From: a virus
Virus record (IMG/VR): IMGVR_UViG_3300042893_000168
Location: 1-31,931 of that record
Direction: 5' to 3' (one strand)
Length of the DNA stretch: 31,931 nt
This document shows positions 8,081 to 14,732 of this stretch, piece by piece. A program made the translations under genes and the position numbers. The notes under the pieces were generated by a model. That model was given only the letters and a program-made list of their open reading frames with translations. It did not search any database and was not told where the DNA came from. How positions within the stretch are numbered: position 1 is the stretch's first letter; each line of letters opens with the position of its first letter.

Positions 8081-9409
8081 ATGATTATAAATAAAGCACA
8101 CTGGGTTACTGATGGCGACAACGTTCGCTTCTCTATGCCAATTGGCAAAGTAGATCAAGAACGTAGAATCGTATCAGGTTTTGCAACTCTAGACAATGTT
8201 GACAAGCAAGATGACATTGTTACAACAGAGGCAAGTCTAGAAGCATTTAGAAAATTCCGTGGAAATCTACGAGAAATGCACCAGCCTATGGCTGTTGGCA
8301 AGATCGTTTCATTCAAAGAAGATCGTTATTTTGAGCCTCAATCAAAGAAGTTTTATAGCGGAGTTTATGTTTCCGCTTATGTTTCAAAGGGTGCTCAGGA
8401 TACTTGGGAAAAGGTGCTTGATGGCACCCTTACTGGATTTTCTATCGGTGGTAACATCACAAAGTCAGATGATCAGTTTGATGAAAAACTTGATAAATCA
8501 GTGCGTATAATTAAAGAGTATGAACTGTTTGAATTATCACTAGTTGATAATCCAGCAAATCAATTTGCTAACGTAATCTCTATCGAAAAAGTCGATGGTA
8601 AGAATACAGTTAGTGGATACCTTTCAAAAACAGAAGTTAAGAATGTATTCTGGGATTCAGAAAATGATATTGTTTTAGTATCAGAAGATGATTCAGCAGA
8701 TAGCCCTACTTCTGGAAGACCTATGAAAAACATTGGTTTTGTTGAAAAATCAGATTCAGAAAATACAGAAAAAATAAAGTTCTTAGTTGATAGTGCAAAA
8801 GGCATTAGAACAATTAAGATGACAGAGGAGGAAAATCCTATGACAGAAGAAACAACAATCGTTGAAGCACAAGGTGCAGAGACAGTAGAGTTGGTTGAAA
8901 ATGTTGAGGTTGCTCCAGAGGCTGCAGCAGTTGCTGTAGAAGAGGCTCCAGTAGAAGTTCCTACAGAGGATACACCTGCTACAGAGCCAGCAGCAGAAGC
9001 AGCATCAGAGGCTGAAGAAGCACCTGTTGTTGAAGAAGCAAATGATTCAGTTGATGCTGTTGTTAATGCAACAGAGGAAGTTGCTAAGGCAGTTTCTTCA
9101 ATCAATGAAAATCTAACTAATGCCTTGAGCAATCTTGCAGATACAGTAAAGTCTATGCAGACAACTGTAGAAGCAATTACGAAGTCCCTTGAAGCCGTTA
9201 CAGGTGAAGTAAAGTCTGTATCAAATGAGGTAAAAGAAGTCAAGGGTTCTTTTAATGAGTTTGGAAAGCGAGTAGATATGGTCGAAAAAGACACCGCTTT
9301 CCGCAAGTCTGGCGATCTAGGCGAGATCGTGCAGGAGTTTTCGGAAACGAAGACTCACAAATCCCTATGGGGCGGCCGTTTCCTCAAATCAGCCGACTTA
9401 TTCCAATAA
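8081..9409 (+). CDS. Capsid maturation (prohead) protease with C-terminal scaffold region
   Basis: A 442-residue fusion of a serine protease and a scaffold. Residues 1-165 match the XkdF/herpesvirus-assemblin-like prohead protease pattern: an entry strand VDQERRIVSGFATLDNVD with DIV, His67 in EMHQPMAVG as likely catalytic histidine, a TGFSIGG strand, and Ser153 in ELSLVDNPAN as likely nucleophile. Residues 165-250 form a linker. From about 254 onward the chain becomes Glu/Ala/Val-rich and then a long helical segment (about 325-405) typical of scaffolds, ending in a basic, aromatic tail with LWGGRFL. The protease would trim scaffold or capsid proteins inside the prohead. It lies directly before the major capsid gene, the classical order. 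The start has no Shine-Dalgarno but is close to the predicted transcript start. Confidence 0.88.
   Translation: MIINKAHWVTDGDNVRFSMPIGKVDQERRIVSGFATLDNVDKQDDIVTTEASLEAFRKFRGNLREMHQPMAVGKIVSFKEDRYFEPQSKKFYSGVYVSAYVSKGAQDTWEKVLDGTLTGFSIGGNITKSDDQFDEKLDKSVRIIKEYELFELSLVDNPANQFANVISIEKVDGKNTVSGYLSKTEVKNVFWDSENDIVLVSEDDSADSPTSGRPMKNIGFVEKSDSENTEKIKFLVDSAKGIRTIKMTEEENPMTEETTIVEAQGAETVELVENVEVAPEAAAVAVEEAPVEVPTEDTPATEPAAEAASEAEEAPVVEEANDSVDAVVNATEEVAKAVSSINENLTNALSNLADTVKSMQTTVEAITKSLEAVTGEVKSVSNEVKEVKGSFNEFGKRVDMVEKDTAFRKSGDLGEIVQEFSETKTHKSLWGGRFLKSADLFQ
8840..9409 (+). CDS. Nested scaffold protein from an in-frame internal start
   Basis: Inside the protease gene, GAGGAGG at 8825-8831 lies eight bases before ATG 8840, a near-ideal ribosome site, and this ATG is in the protease frame (codon 254). 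It would yield a 189-residue protein beginning MTEETTIVE, made of an acidic Ala/Glu-rich stretch, a coiled-coil-like helix and the basic WGGRFL tail: a typical scaffold without the protease. The arrangement is the same as the Nu3 scaffold nested in the C protease gene of phage lambda. The upstream gene itself has no Shine-Dalgarno, so the internal start may well be the stronger one. An alternative ATG at 8819 is less well placed. Confidence 0.72.
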   Translation: MTEETTIVEAQGAETVELVENVEVAPEAAAVAVEEAPVEVPTEDTPATEPAAEAASEAEEAPVVEEANDSVDAVVNATEEVAKAVSSINENLTNALSNLADTVKSMQTTVEAITKSLEAVTGEVKSVSNEVKEVKGSFNEFGKRVDMVEKDTAFRKSGDLGEIVQEFSETKTHKSLWGGRFLKSADLFQ

Positions 9410-9411
9410 GT
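9396..9411 (+). repeat. Perfect 7-base inverted repeat over the protease stop codon
   Basis: ACTTATT and AATAAGT are separated by two bases, include the stop codon TAA 9407-9409, and end 11 bases before the capsid ribosome site. A small AT hairpin is possible, but it has no T-tract and is too weak to be called a terminator. It might mark an RNA processing point. Confidence 0.35.
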
Positions 9412-9435
9412 ATAAATCACTAGGAGGTGAACAAT

Positions 9436-10575
9436 ATGTCGGAACAAGAAATCGTAAAGAACTATCCAGGTTCTCCAACCGTGAACCACAACCATCAAGG
9501 TGATGGTTCATTCGCATCAGGTGACATTGGCGGAGCAACTGCTACCAGTCCAAGCACTTCTGATGTTGGTGCACAACTAGGAAATATTGCAACAGCAAAC
9601 TTTGGTGTATCCAATGGTGCTAACGCAGTAAATCCAACTGGAACACCAGGCGGTATTCTGCTCCCAGAGCAGGCTCGCCGCTTCATCGACTATGTGTGGG
9701 ATGCAACAGTTCTCGCCAAGGATGGTCGTAGAGTTACAATGAGAGCAAACACCATGGAACTTGAGAAAGTTAACGTTGGTGAGCGTGTTATTCGTGCTGC
9801 TGCACAGGCAAACAATAACTACACAAACGCTGGTGCTACATTCACAAAGGTAGAACTAACAACCAAGAAGATTCGTCTTGACTGGGAAGTATCTACAGAA
9901 GCACTTGAAGATAATATTGAAGGCGGTGCACTTGAAGATCATCTAGTTCGCTTGATGACAAATGCATTTGCTAACGATATTGAAGACCTAGCCATTAATG
10001 GTGATGGTTCAACTGGTGACTTCCTTTCAATCATGGAAGGTTTCGTACACAAGGTAGAAAACGATGGCGATGCTCACGAAGCACTCGTTACTGTTACTGA
10101 TGACAACTGGACAACTGAGGTAATGCAGGATATTATCCTTGCAATGCCACGTAAGTATCGTGCACTAAAGCAGAACCTAAAGTTCTACGCAGGTACAGAT
10201 GCTTTCCAGGGTATCGTAAAGAACAACGGAACACTTGCTGATGCAATCGCAGAAGCATTTGCTCCACGTACTGCTGGTACAGAGCGTAACCGTCAGGCAT
10301 ACCTTGATGGACAGGCACAGACATTCGGTGGAGCACGTACAACTCGTGTTCTAGGCATTGATGTACAAGAAGTTCCTTACTACCCAGCAAACTATGTCGA
10401 CTTGACATTCCCTGCTAACCGTGTATGGGGCTTCCAGAGAGATATCACTGTAAACCGTGAATACAAGCCAAAGAAGGATACAATTGAATACACAGTATTC
10501 GTCCGCTTTGGTCTACAGTGGGAAGAACTTGATGCGGTTGCTTATGCAGACGCAGCAGTTGATCCTACAGTATAA
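9436..10575 (+). CDS. Major capsid protein (HK97 fold)
   Basis: Builds the icosahedral shell. I take ATG 9436 as start because GGAGG at 9423-9427 sits eight bases before it; a GTG at 9427 is part of that ribosome site. The 379-residue chain has an N-arm of about 75 residues (YPGSPTVNHNHQGDG near 10-24; LGNI at 48-51; GTPGGILLP at 69-77) and then the HK97 core: QARRFIDYVWDATVLAKDG, a VNVGERVIRAA E-loop region, KIRLDWEVSTEALEDN leading into the long spine helix, LAINGDGSTGD, and a KFYAGTDAFQGIVK A-domain strand, with GFQRDITVNREYKP near the C-terminus. Codons look more uniform than in neighbouring genes, as in highly expressed proteins. The gene ends with TAA TAG in tandem and is followed by a hairpin terminator. 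Confidence 0.93.
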   Translation: MSEQEIVKNYPGSPTVNHNHQGDGSFASGDIGGATATSPSTSDVGAQLGNIATANFGVSNGANAVNPTGTPGGILLPEQARRFIDYVWDATVLAKDGRRVTMRANTMELEKVNVGERVIRAAAQANNNYTNAGATFTKVELTTKKIRLDWEVSTEALEDNIEGGALEDHLVRLMTNAFANDIEDLAINGDGSTGDFLSIMEGFVHKVENDGDAHEALVTVTDDNWTTEVMQDIILAMPRKYRALKQNLKFYAGTDAFQGIVKNNGTLADAIAEAFAPRTAGTERNRQAYLDGQAQTFGGARTTRVLGIDVQEVPYYPANYVDLTFPANRVWGFQRDITVNREYKPKKDTIEYTVFVRFGLQWEELDAVAYADAAVDPTV

Positions 10576-10597
10576 TAGTTTGTAAAAACTAAACGAT

Positions 10598-10630
10598 AGG
10601 GAGGGCAGAGTAAAAACTGCCCTCCTTTAT
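10598..10630 (+). terminator. Rho-independent terminator after the capsid gene
   Basis: A 9-base-pair GC-rich stem (GGAGGGCAG at 10600-10608 with CTGCCCTCC at 10617-10625), extended by one G-U and one A-T pair, closes an 8-base loop and is followed by TTTAT. The T-run is short, so termination may be partial and let some transcript run on into the next gene. Confidence 0.8.
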
Positions 10631-10645
10631 CAATTAAGGAATAAA

Positions 10646-10870
10646 ATGTCATATCCAGGAAATCCAACAGTTCCTCATCAACACGATGGTGATGGAGCAA
10701 TTGCTGTTGGAGGAGTTGGCGGGGTAATAGTAATGGGTCCATCAGGAATTATTACACAAAACAATGTTTTAGGAAATATACCAACACCTATATTTGGTGA
10801 TAATATATCAATTTCTGGAACACCTAGTGGTATTAGAAGACCACAAACATTGAGAGCAAGCAGAAGATAA
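10646..10870 (+). CDS. Stand-alone paralogue of the capsid protein N-terminal arm
   Basis: A 74-residue protein whose whole length aligns with residues about 10-82 of the major capsid protein: YPGxPTVxHxHxGDG at 3-17 against 10-24, G..GG after it, LGNIxTxxFG at 42-51 against 48-57, and GTPxGIxxP at 58-66 against 69-77. It stops with a basic RASRR tail where the capsid continues into its folded core. AAGGA at 10636-10640 gives a good ribosome site. It lies after the terminator and has no promoter of its own in the gap, so it should be made at a lower level than capsid protein. A role as minor capsid component, decoration or assembly modulator is possible; nothing in the sequence decides this. 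Confidence 0.8.
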   Translation: MSYPGNPTVPHQHDGDGAIAVGGVGGVIVMGPSGIITQNNVLGNIPTPIFGDNISISGTPSGIRRPQTLRASRR

Positions 10871-10878
10871 TTCATTTC

Positions 10879-10887
10879 TGATATAAT
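10879..10887 (+). promoter_or_regulatory. Extended -10 promoter (TGATATAAT)
   Basis: TGATATAAT lies nine bases after the stop codon of the small paralogue gene. The predicted transcription start is near 10894, at the front edge of the GGAGG ribosome site, so the leader would be about ten bases. Confidence 0.55.
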
Positions 10888-10903
10888 AGCAGTGGAGGAT
10901 ATT

Positions 10904-11257
10904 ATGGCAACAACAGTAGAAGTAGTAGAAAAATTTGCTAAAAAGACGGTACCGCAATTACAGGCATATGCCAAAAAGAACAATATAGATTTATATGGAA
11001 CTGAAACAAAAGAAGAAATGCTAGAGGCTATTTTGCCTTTTGTACCAAGAAAAGATCCAGTAGAAGAAGTACTAATAGAGAATCCAAAAGAAAAGGTTGC
11101 ACTTTATTCAGAGCGTAATCTACATTGGACTGGTGTGGGTGCCCTTGAAAAAGGATATAACATTGTCACTAAGGAGGCATCCGTTAAATGGTTAACTCAT
11201 AAGGCAGTGCGTGAAGCATCGCCTAAAGAAGTAGCCAAACACTACGGTAAAATCTAA
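10904..11257 (+). CDS. Small head protein with N-terminal HeH/SAP-like helical motif
   Basis: A 117-residue protein. I choose ATG 10904, five bases after GGAGG (10894-10898), rather than the upstream in-frame GTG 10892. Residues about 10-45 (AKKTVPQLQAYAKKNNIDLYG, then TKEEMLEAIL) form a helix-extension-helix pattern like HeH/SAP/Rho-N motifs, which can bind nucleic acid. The C-terminal half has LYSERNLHWTGVGALEKGYN and WLTHKAVREASPKEVAKHYG, a pattern I associate with small head proteins found between the capsid and connector genes. The stop overlaps the next ATG (TAATG). The function is not certain; it could be a head or head-tail connector accessory protein. Confidence 0.72.
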   Translation: MATTVEVVEKFAKKTVPQLQAYAKKNNIDLYGTETKEEMLEAILPFVPRKDPVEEVLIENPKEKVALYSERNLHWTGVGALEKGYNIVTKEASVKWLTHKAVREASPKEVAKHYGKI

Positions 11258-12243
11258 TGCAAATATTGCGCTTACCACCATACCCGCTTACAATATCTTA
11301 TGATGTTCCACTAGCGAACACAGAGTATTTATTGCTAATTCAAGACAGTTCTAGAAATGTTATTGAAGTTGAAGAAAATATAACATCTACTTCTGGATCA
11401 CAAATTGAATACACCTTGCCATCCTTATTTAGTTCTTATGATGAATCATATTATTTGGCAATCTATGAGGTAGAAGATGGTGAGCAGGCAGAGATTGTTG
11501 TTGAAGATAATCTAGAGGTAATGCGCCCGTATGTTAATCCAACCACACTTGCAAAAAAGTATGGGTCAGGAACAGCAACTGAAATTAATGAGTATACACA
11601 GTATGAAGACTTAGCAAGAGCAATCATTGATTCCATTGTTCCTGGAGGATTTTATTATGAAAGATCTTGGTATGAAGTAAATGGCAACGGAACAGACTAC
11701 CTTGCTATCTGGGACAGAGTTTATAAAATCTTAAAGGCTTATGAAAACAATGAACTTGTTTGGGATTCAACACAAGATCCACAAGCATTGTTTGAGTGGA
11801 GTTACTTATTAACAAAAGATAAAACAGCAATTATTAAAGAGTGGAATCAGCAAACTACTGATTCATATGTCAGAGCAGTTGGAACACCAAAGGGTGTGCC
11901 GCTTGGTGAGTCAGATTCTATCTATTTATATGACACAGAGGATAGCCCCGTAACCTTGGCAGTTGCAGCAGGTGTTACATTTCCAATAACTTTTAACTAC
12001 TTATTCTCACTAGAAACTGGGTACAAGGTAGTGCCTTATGATATACAAGATGCCATAACAATGCTTATTGATGATATTAAGTGTGGAAGAATGGAATACC
12101 ACAAGAGATATATACTTGATTATTCTACTGATCAATATAAGATTAAAATTGACAAGTCTGCCCTTGACGGTACAGGAAATATCCTAGTAGACAGAATCCT
12201 AGAAAAGTATATAACAAACTTTGGTACACCTGGAGTCTTGTAA
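11257..12243 (+). CDS. Head-to-tail connector (adaptor) protein, probable
   Basis: A 328-residue protein with an N-terminal beta-sandwich-like part (residues about 1-90) and a helical C-terminal part in which LARAIIDSIVPGGFYYE and VPYDIQDAITMLIDDIKCGRMEYHKRY look like the helices of connector proteins that dock below the portal. Its position after capsid and before head-closure and neck genes supports the call. It overlaps both neighbours by one base (TAATG), so translation is coupled. The N-terminal beta domain is an addition to the usual short all-helical adaptor. The family call rests more on gene order than on motifs. Confidence 0.65.
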   Translation: MQILRLPPYPLTISYDVPLANTEYLLLIQDSSRNVIEVEENITSTSGSQIEYTLPSLFSSYDESYYLAIYEVEDGEQAEIVVEDNLEVMRPYVNPTTLAKKYGSGTATEINEYTQYEDLARAIIDSIVPGGFYYERSWYEVNGNGTDYLAIWDRVYKILKAYENNELVWDSTQDPQALFEWSYLLTKDKTAIIKEWNQQTTDSYVRAVGTPKGVPLGESDSIYLYDTEDSPVTLAVAAGVTFPITFNYLFSLETGYKVVPYDIQDAITMLIDDIKCGRMEYHKRYILDYSTDQYKIKIDKSALDGTGNILVDRILEKYITNFGTPGVL

Positions 12244-12692
12244 TGAATAGTTGTGAGACAACAGATTTTATTTACCCAATGAAGGCTGATATTTACTATC
12301 CTATAATTACACAGAATAGTTATGGACAGGCCAATAAAGAGTGGGTATTTGATAGAACAGTTTCTTGTAATGCTACCCCAGTTGGTGGGGCAGGAGATGT
12401 AGAATTAAAACCAGAAGTATTTTTACAGTATGATGGAAAACTAATTGCTAGATCAAAGTCAGACCTAAGAACTTCTTCTAATAATACAGATAATGCAATT
12501 AGCAACATATTAATTACTAATATTCGTAGTTCAACAGACGTATCAATATACAAAGAAACTGGCGGACCAAGAGCAGGCCGTGGAACAATTTATGAAGTTG
12601 GAACTCTAGAGCCTTTTGTTGGTCCTTTTGGCGATATAGAATACTACAAGATGCTCTGGCGCAGAACAGAGAATCAGACGGTTGGTGACTAA
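12243..12692 (+). CDS. Head closure / stopper protein, probable
   Basis: A 149-residue beta-rich protein. The opening 'MKADIYYPIITQNSYGQANKEW' followed by FDRTVSCNATP resembles head-tail joining proteins (SPP1 gp16 type) that seal the portal channel after packaging. GGAG at 12232-12235 lies seven bases before ATG 12243 and the genes overlap by one base on either side. Size and place, third in the connector block, agree with the call; sequence motifs alone would not be decisive. Confidence 0.6.
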   Translation: MNSCETTDFIYPMKADIYYPIITQNSYGQANKEWVFDRTVSCNATPVGGAGDVELKPEVFLQYDGKLIARSKSDLRTSSNNTDNAISNILITNIRSSTDVSIYKETGGPRAGRGTIYEVGTLEPFVGPFGDIEYYKMLWRRTENQTVGD

Positions 12693-13369
12693 TGCGTGTA
12701 GTTATTAATACAAAAGCATTTGAAAAACAACTTACAAATATAGCAAACTACTCTTTTGGTTTTTTAGATGGAGTCAATCGTGGTAAAAAAGAATTTTTAA
12801 ATAATTTAGGTAAAAGTGTTATTGTTGCATTGGGTCAATACATTGATTCAGAAGCAAGAGCCAACAGCAGAAGTATGCACCACGTATATGAGTGGTACAA
12901 AACTGGTAGCCCAGGATCAAGACTTTTTACTTTAAACTATACTGTTAGCAATCTTGGATTATCAGTAAACTCAACTTTTAGACAATCAAGCACAGTAACA
13001 GAAGAAATGACAGTTCCGTTTTATAATAAAGCAAAAATAATGGAGCAAGGAATTCCTGTTACAATTAAGCCAAAGGCAAACGGTGCTCTTAAGTTTAAAG
13101 ACGGAGGACAGGAAGTCTTTGTTACAAAACCAATAACAATAAGAAACCCTGGAGGAGATGCAGTTGAAGGTTCTTTTGAAAGAGTTTTTGATGAGTTTAT
13201 GCGAAACTACTTTACTCAGGCATTTTTAAGATCTAGCGGCTTGCTGGCATATCTAAACAAACCTGTAGCATATAAGAAAAATATTTTGGCGGGATCAAGA
13301 ATGGGTAGATCCAAGGGTATTGATACTGGATACAAGTGGATTATTAATGCAAATGTTAAGGTAGAATAA
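12692..13369 (+). CDS. Neck protein / tail completion protein, probable
   Basis: A 225-residue protein beginning with a basic strand (MRVVINTKAFEKQL) and a long helix carrying 'KKEFLNNLGKSVIVALGQYIDSEAR', then a YEWYKTGSPGSRLFTL segment and a beta-rich second half. This arrangement resembles HK97 gp10-type neck proteins that join head-closure and tail-terminator rings; many are 130-200 residues, so this one is a little long. The ribosome site is weak (GGTG), consistent with coupling to the upstream gene, whose stop overlaps the ATG. Confidence 0.65.
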   Translation: MRVVINTKAFEKQLTNIANYSFGFLDGVNRGKKEFLNNLGKSVIVALGQYIDSEARANSRSMHHVYEWYKTGSPGSRLFTLNYTVSNLGLSVNSTFRQSSTVTEEMTVPFYNKAKIMEQGIPVTIKPKANGALKFKDGGQEVFVTKPITIRNPGGDAVEGSFERVFDEFMRNYFTQAFLRSSGLLAYLNKPVAYKKNILAGSRMGRSKGIDTGYKWIINANVKVE

Positions 13370-13373
13370 AACC

Positions 13374-13946
13374 ATGGTATATGATATAAAACTAACAGCA
13401 TTTCCACCAACATTTGTTAACCAATATGTGGTTGAGCAGTTAAAACTTTTTGGTATTTTAAGTGGTGCAGAGCAAATGGTCCCCGTGTTCCCAACAAGCC
13501 CAACAAATATCGAAGATGTATTTAAAAACTATATTGGAGCACCAGGGGTATCAGACCCAATTCTTATTCAATATGAAAGATTAATCAGATTTAGACCAAG
13601 CCCATTTTATAGAAACAAAAGAGAACAACTGGTTTATTATTTGTATTGCACAGACCTTTCTAAAATAAACAACTCTCACAGGATTATCACAGATGCCCTT
13701 GATCGTGAAGACTCTGCAGGGCAAGACGTAAACGCTTTTTGCTCAACGGAGGCAACTGAGGAACTACCATTTAATGTGTATTTCCATAGTTTTAGGGTTT
13801 ATCAAGTAGATGAAACTAGAGACCTACTAGACTTGGCCTCAGCAAGAACGGTATATGCAAATAAACTTATTATTGAATATGACTATCATACAAAAGACAT
13901 CATAGTTCCAGGTCCAGATGGCAATCCCGTTCAAATATATGATTAA
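13374..13946 (+). CDS. Tail terminator protein, probable
   Basis: A 190-residue protein placed directly before the tail tube gene, where tail terminators are normally found. It has alternating helices and strands: a helix with FVNQYVVEQLKLFGIL, a FRPSPFYRNKREQLVYYLYCTD strand pair, a 'SHRIITDALDREDSAGQDVN' helix, and strands with FHSFRVYQVDETRDL and ANKLIIEYDYHT, consistent with the compact alpha/beta ring subunit that caps the growing tube and sets its end. It starts four bases after the previous stop with no clear Shine-Dalgarno. The call rests on order and secondary-structure pattern. Confidence 0.65.
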   Translation: MVYDIKLTAFPPTFVNQYVVEQLKLFGILSGAEQMVPVFPTSPTNIEDVFKNYIGAPGVSDPILIQYERLIRFRPSPFYRNKREQLVYYLYCTDLSKINNSHRIITDALDREDSAGQDVNAFCSTEATEELPFNVYFHSFRVYQVDETRDLLDLASARTVYANKLIIEYDYHTKDIIVPGPDGNPVQIYD

Positions 13947-13952
13947 AAATGC

Positions 13953-13961
13953 TGTTATACT
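13953..13961 (+). promoter_or_regulatory. Extended -10 promoter (TGTTATACT) for the tail tube gene
   Basis: TGTTATACT seven bases after the tail terminator stop codon. Predicted transcription start is about 13968, giving a leader of about 56 bases with a GAGGTG ribosome site at 14011-14016. A separate promoter fits the need for many tube subunits. Confidence 0.5.
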
Positions 13962-14023
13962 TATTTTGAGGAAACACCCCAACAACTTAATATAGATTCT
14001 ATTGAAAGTAGAGGTGAAATAAT

Positions 14024-14659
14024 ATGGCATACACTCGTGGTACGTCTACTAACATTATTGTTGGTGCTGCAGCGCTTTTCGTCGCAGACACAACACTAAC
14101 TGCTGGAACCCTACCTGCTTATCTATCTTCAGAGTCATACAGAGAAACAATCGCTGATGACAATGATTTTACTAACGTAGGTTATACAATGAACGGCCTT
14201 GAATTGCAGTTCCAACCAGACTTCGGTGAAGTACAGGTTGACCAACTTCTTGACGTTGCTAAGTTGTACAAGCAAGGAATGCAAGTGAATATGGCAACTG
14301 CTTTTGCTGAAGCCACACTTGAGAACTTGCTTCTTGCACTTGCTTACAACTCTGATCAGTTGTCAGGCACAAAGTCTTCATCTAACGGACAGGCACTTGA
14401 CCTATCCGCAGGCGATATTGGCGAATGTCCAGTAGAGCGTGGAATTATTGCTGTAGGTCCAGGTACAGGTGACTGTGCGGACTCAGCATACGTAGAGCGT
14501 GTTTACAGCGCATACCGTGCACTCTCAATTGAGAATGTAACAGTATCTGCAAAGCGTGATGAGGCTTCAATGTTTGAAGTTTCATTCCGTCTCCTACCAG
14601 AGGACACATCTGGTTCATACGGTAAGATCGTAGATCGTACCTGGACACCAGCAACATAA
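14024..14659 (+). CDS. Major tail (tube) protein
   Basis: Polymerises into the hollow tail tube. The 211-residue chain begins AYTRGTSTNIIVGAAALFVA, then a YRETIADDNDFTNVGYTMNGLELQF stretch typical of siphovirus tube proteins with the 'VGYT.DG' type turn, a long helix region (DQLLDVAKLYKQGMQVNM, then AEATLENLLLALAY) and a C-terminal strand set (RALSIENVTVSAKRDE, MFEVSFRLLP). It has its own promoter-like site and a long leader, good ribosome site, codon use resembling the capsid gene, and is followed by the strongest terminator in the window, all as expected for an abundant structural protein. Confidence 0.88.
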   Translation: MAYTRGTSTNIIVGAAALFVADTTLTAGTLPAYLSSESYRETIADDNDFTNVGYTMNGLELQFQPDFGEVQVDQLLDVAKLYKQGMQVNMATAFAEATLENLLLALAYNSDQLSGTKSSSNGQALDLSAGDIGECPVERGIIAVGPGTGDCADSAYVERVYSAYRALSIENVTVSAKRDEASMFEVSFRLLPEDTSGSYGKIVDRTWTPAT

Positions 14660-14678
14660 TCTAGTTTTAGATTAATAA

Positions 14679-14713
14679 CAGGCCCATCCCTTCGGGGGTG
14701 GGCTTTGTTCTTT
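14679..14713 (+). terminator. Strong rho-independent terminator after the tail tube gene
   Basis: The stem GCCCATCCC (14682-14690) pairs with GGGGTGGGC (14695-14703) with one T-G wobble, around a UUCG tetraloop; two more pairs extend it, and TTTGTTCTTT follows. This is the most stable hairpin I see in the window. A promoter motif starts four bases after it. Confidence 0.92.
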
Positions 14714-14716
14714 CTA

Positions 14717-14725
14717 TGATAGAAT
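14717..14725 (+). promoter_or_regulatory. Extended -10-like promoter (TGATAGAAT) giving a leaderless message
   Basis: TGATAGAAT, one base off the common motif, lies right after the tail tube terminator. Predicted transcription start is about 14732 and the ATG is at 14733, with no ribosome site. The gene downstream needs a promoter here because of the terminator. Confidence 0.5.
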
Positions 14726-14732
14726 AGATAGA

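Noticed and set aside
8560-9306. Long open frame on the minus strand (248 codons) opposite the protease/scaffold gene
   Set aside because: Its Ser/Ala/Thr-rich low-complexity product is the expected mirror of the Glu/Ala/Val-rich scaffold segment; it has no ribosome site and the + strand frame is clearly coding.
9427-9435. GTG 9427 as start of the capsid gene, and likewise GTG 10892 and GTG 29682 for the later genes
   Set aside because: In each case the GTG is part of, or upstream of, a good ribosome site that serves a nearby ATG (9436, 10904, 29694).
10571-10576. TATAAT at the end of the capsid gene as a promoter
   Set aside because: It lacks the TGn extension and would start transcription just before the terminator hairpin; it arises from the Val codon and tandem stops GTA TAA TAG.
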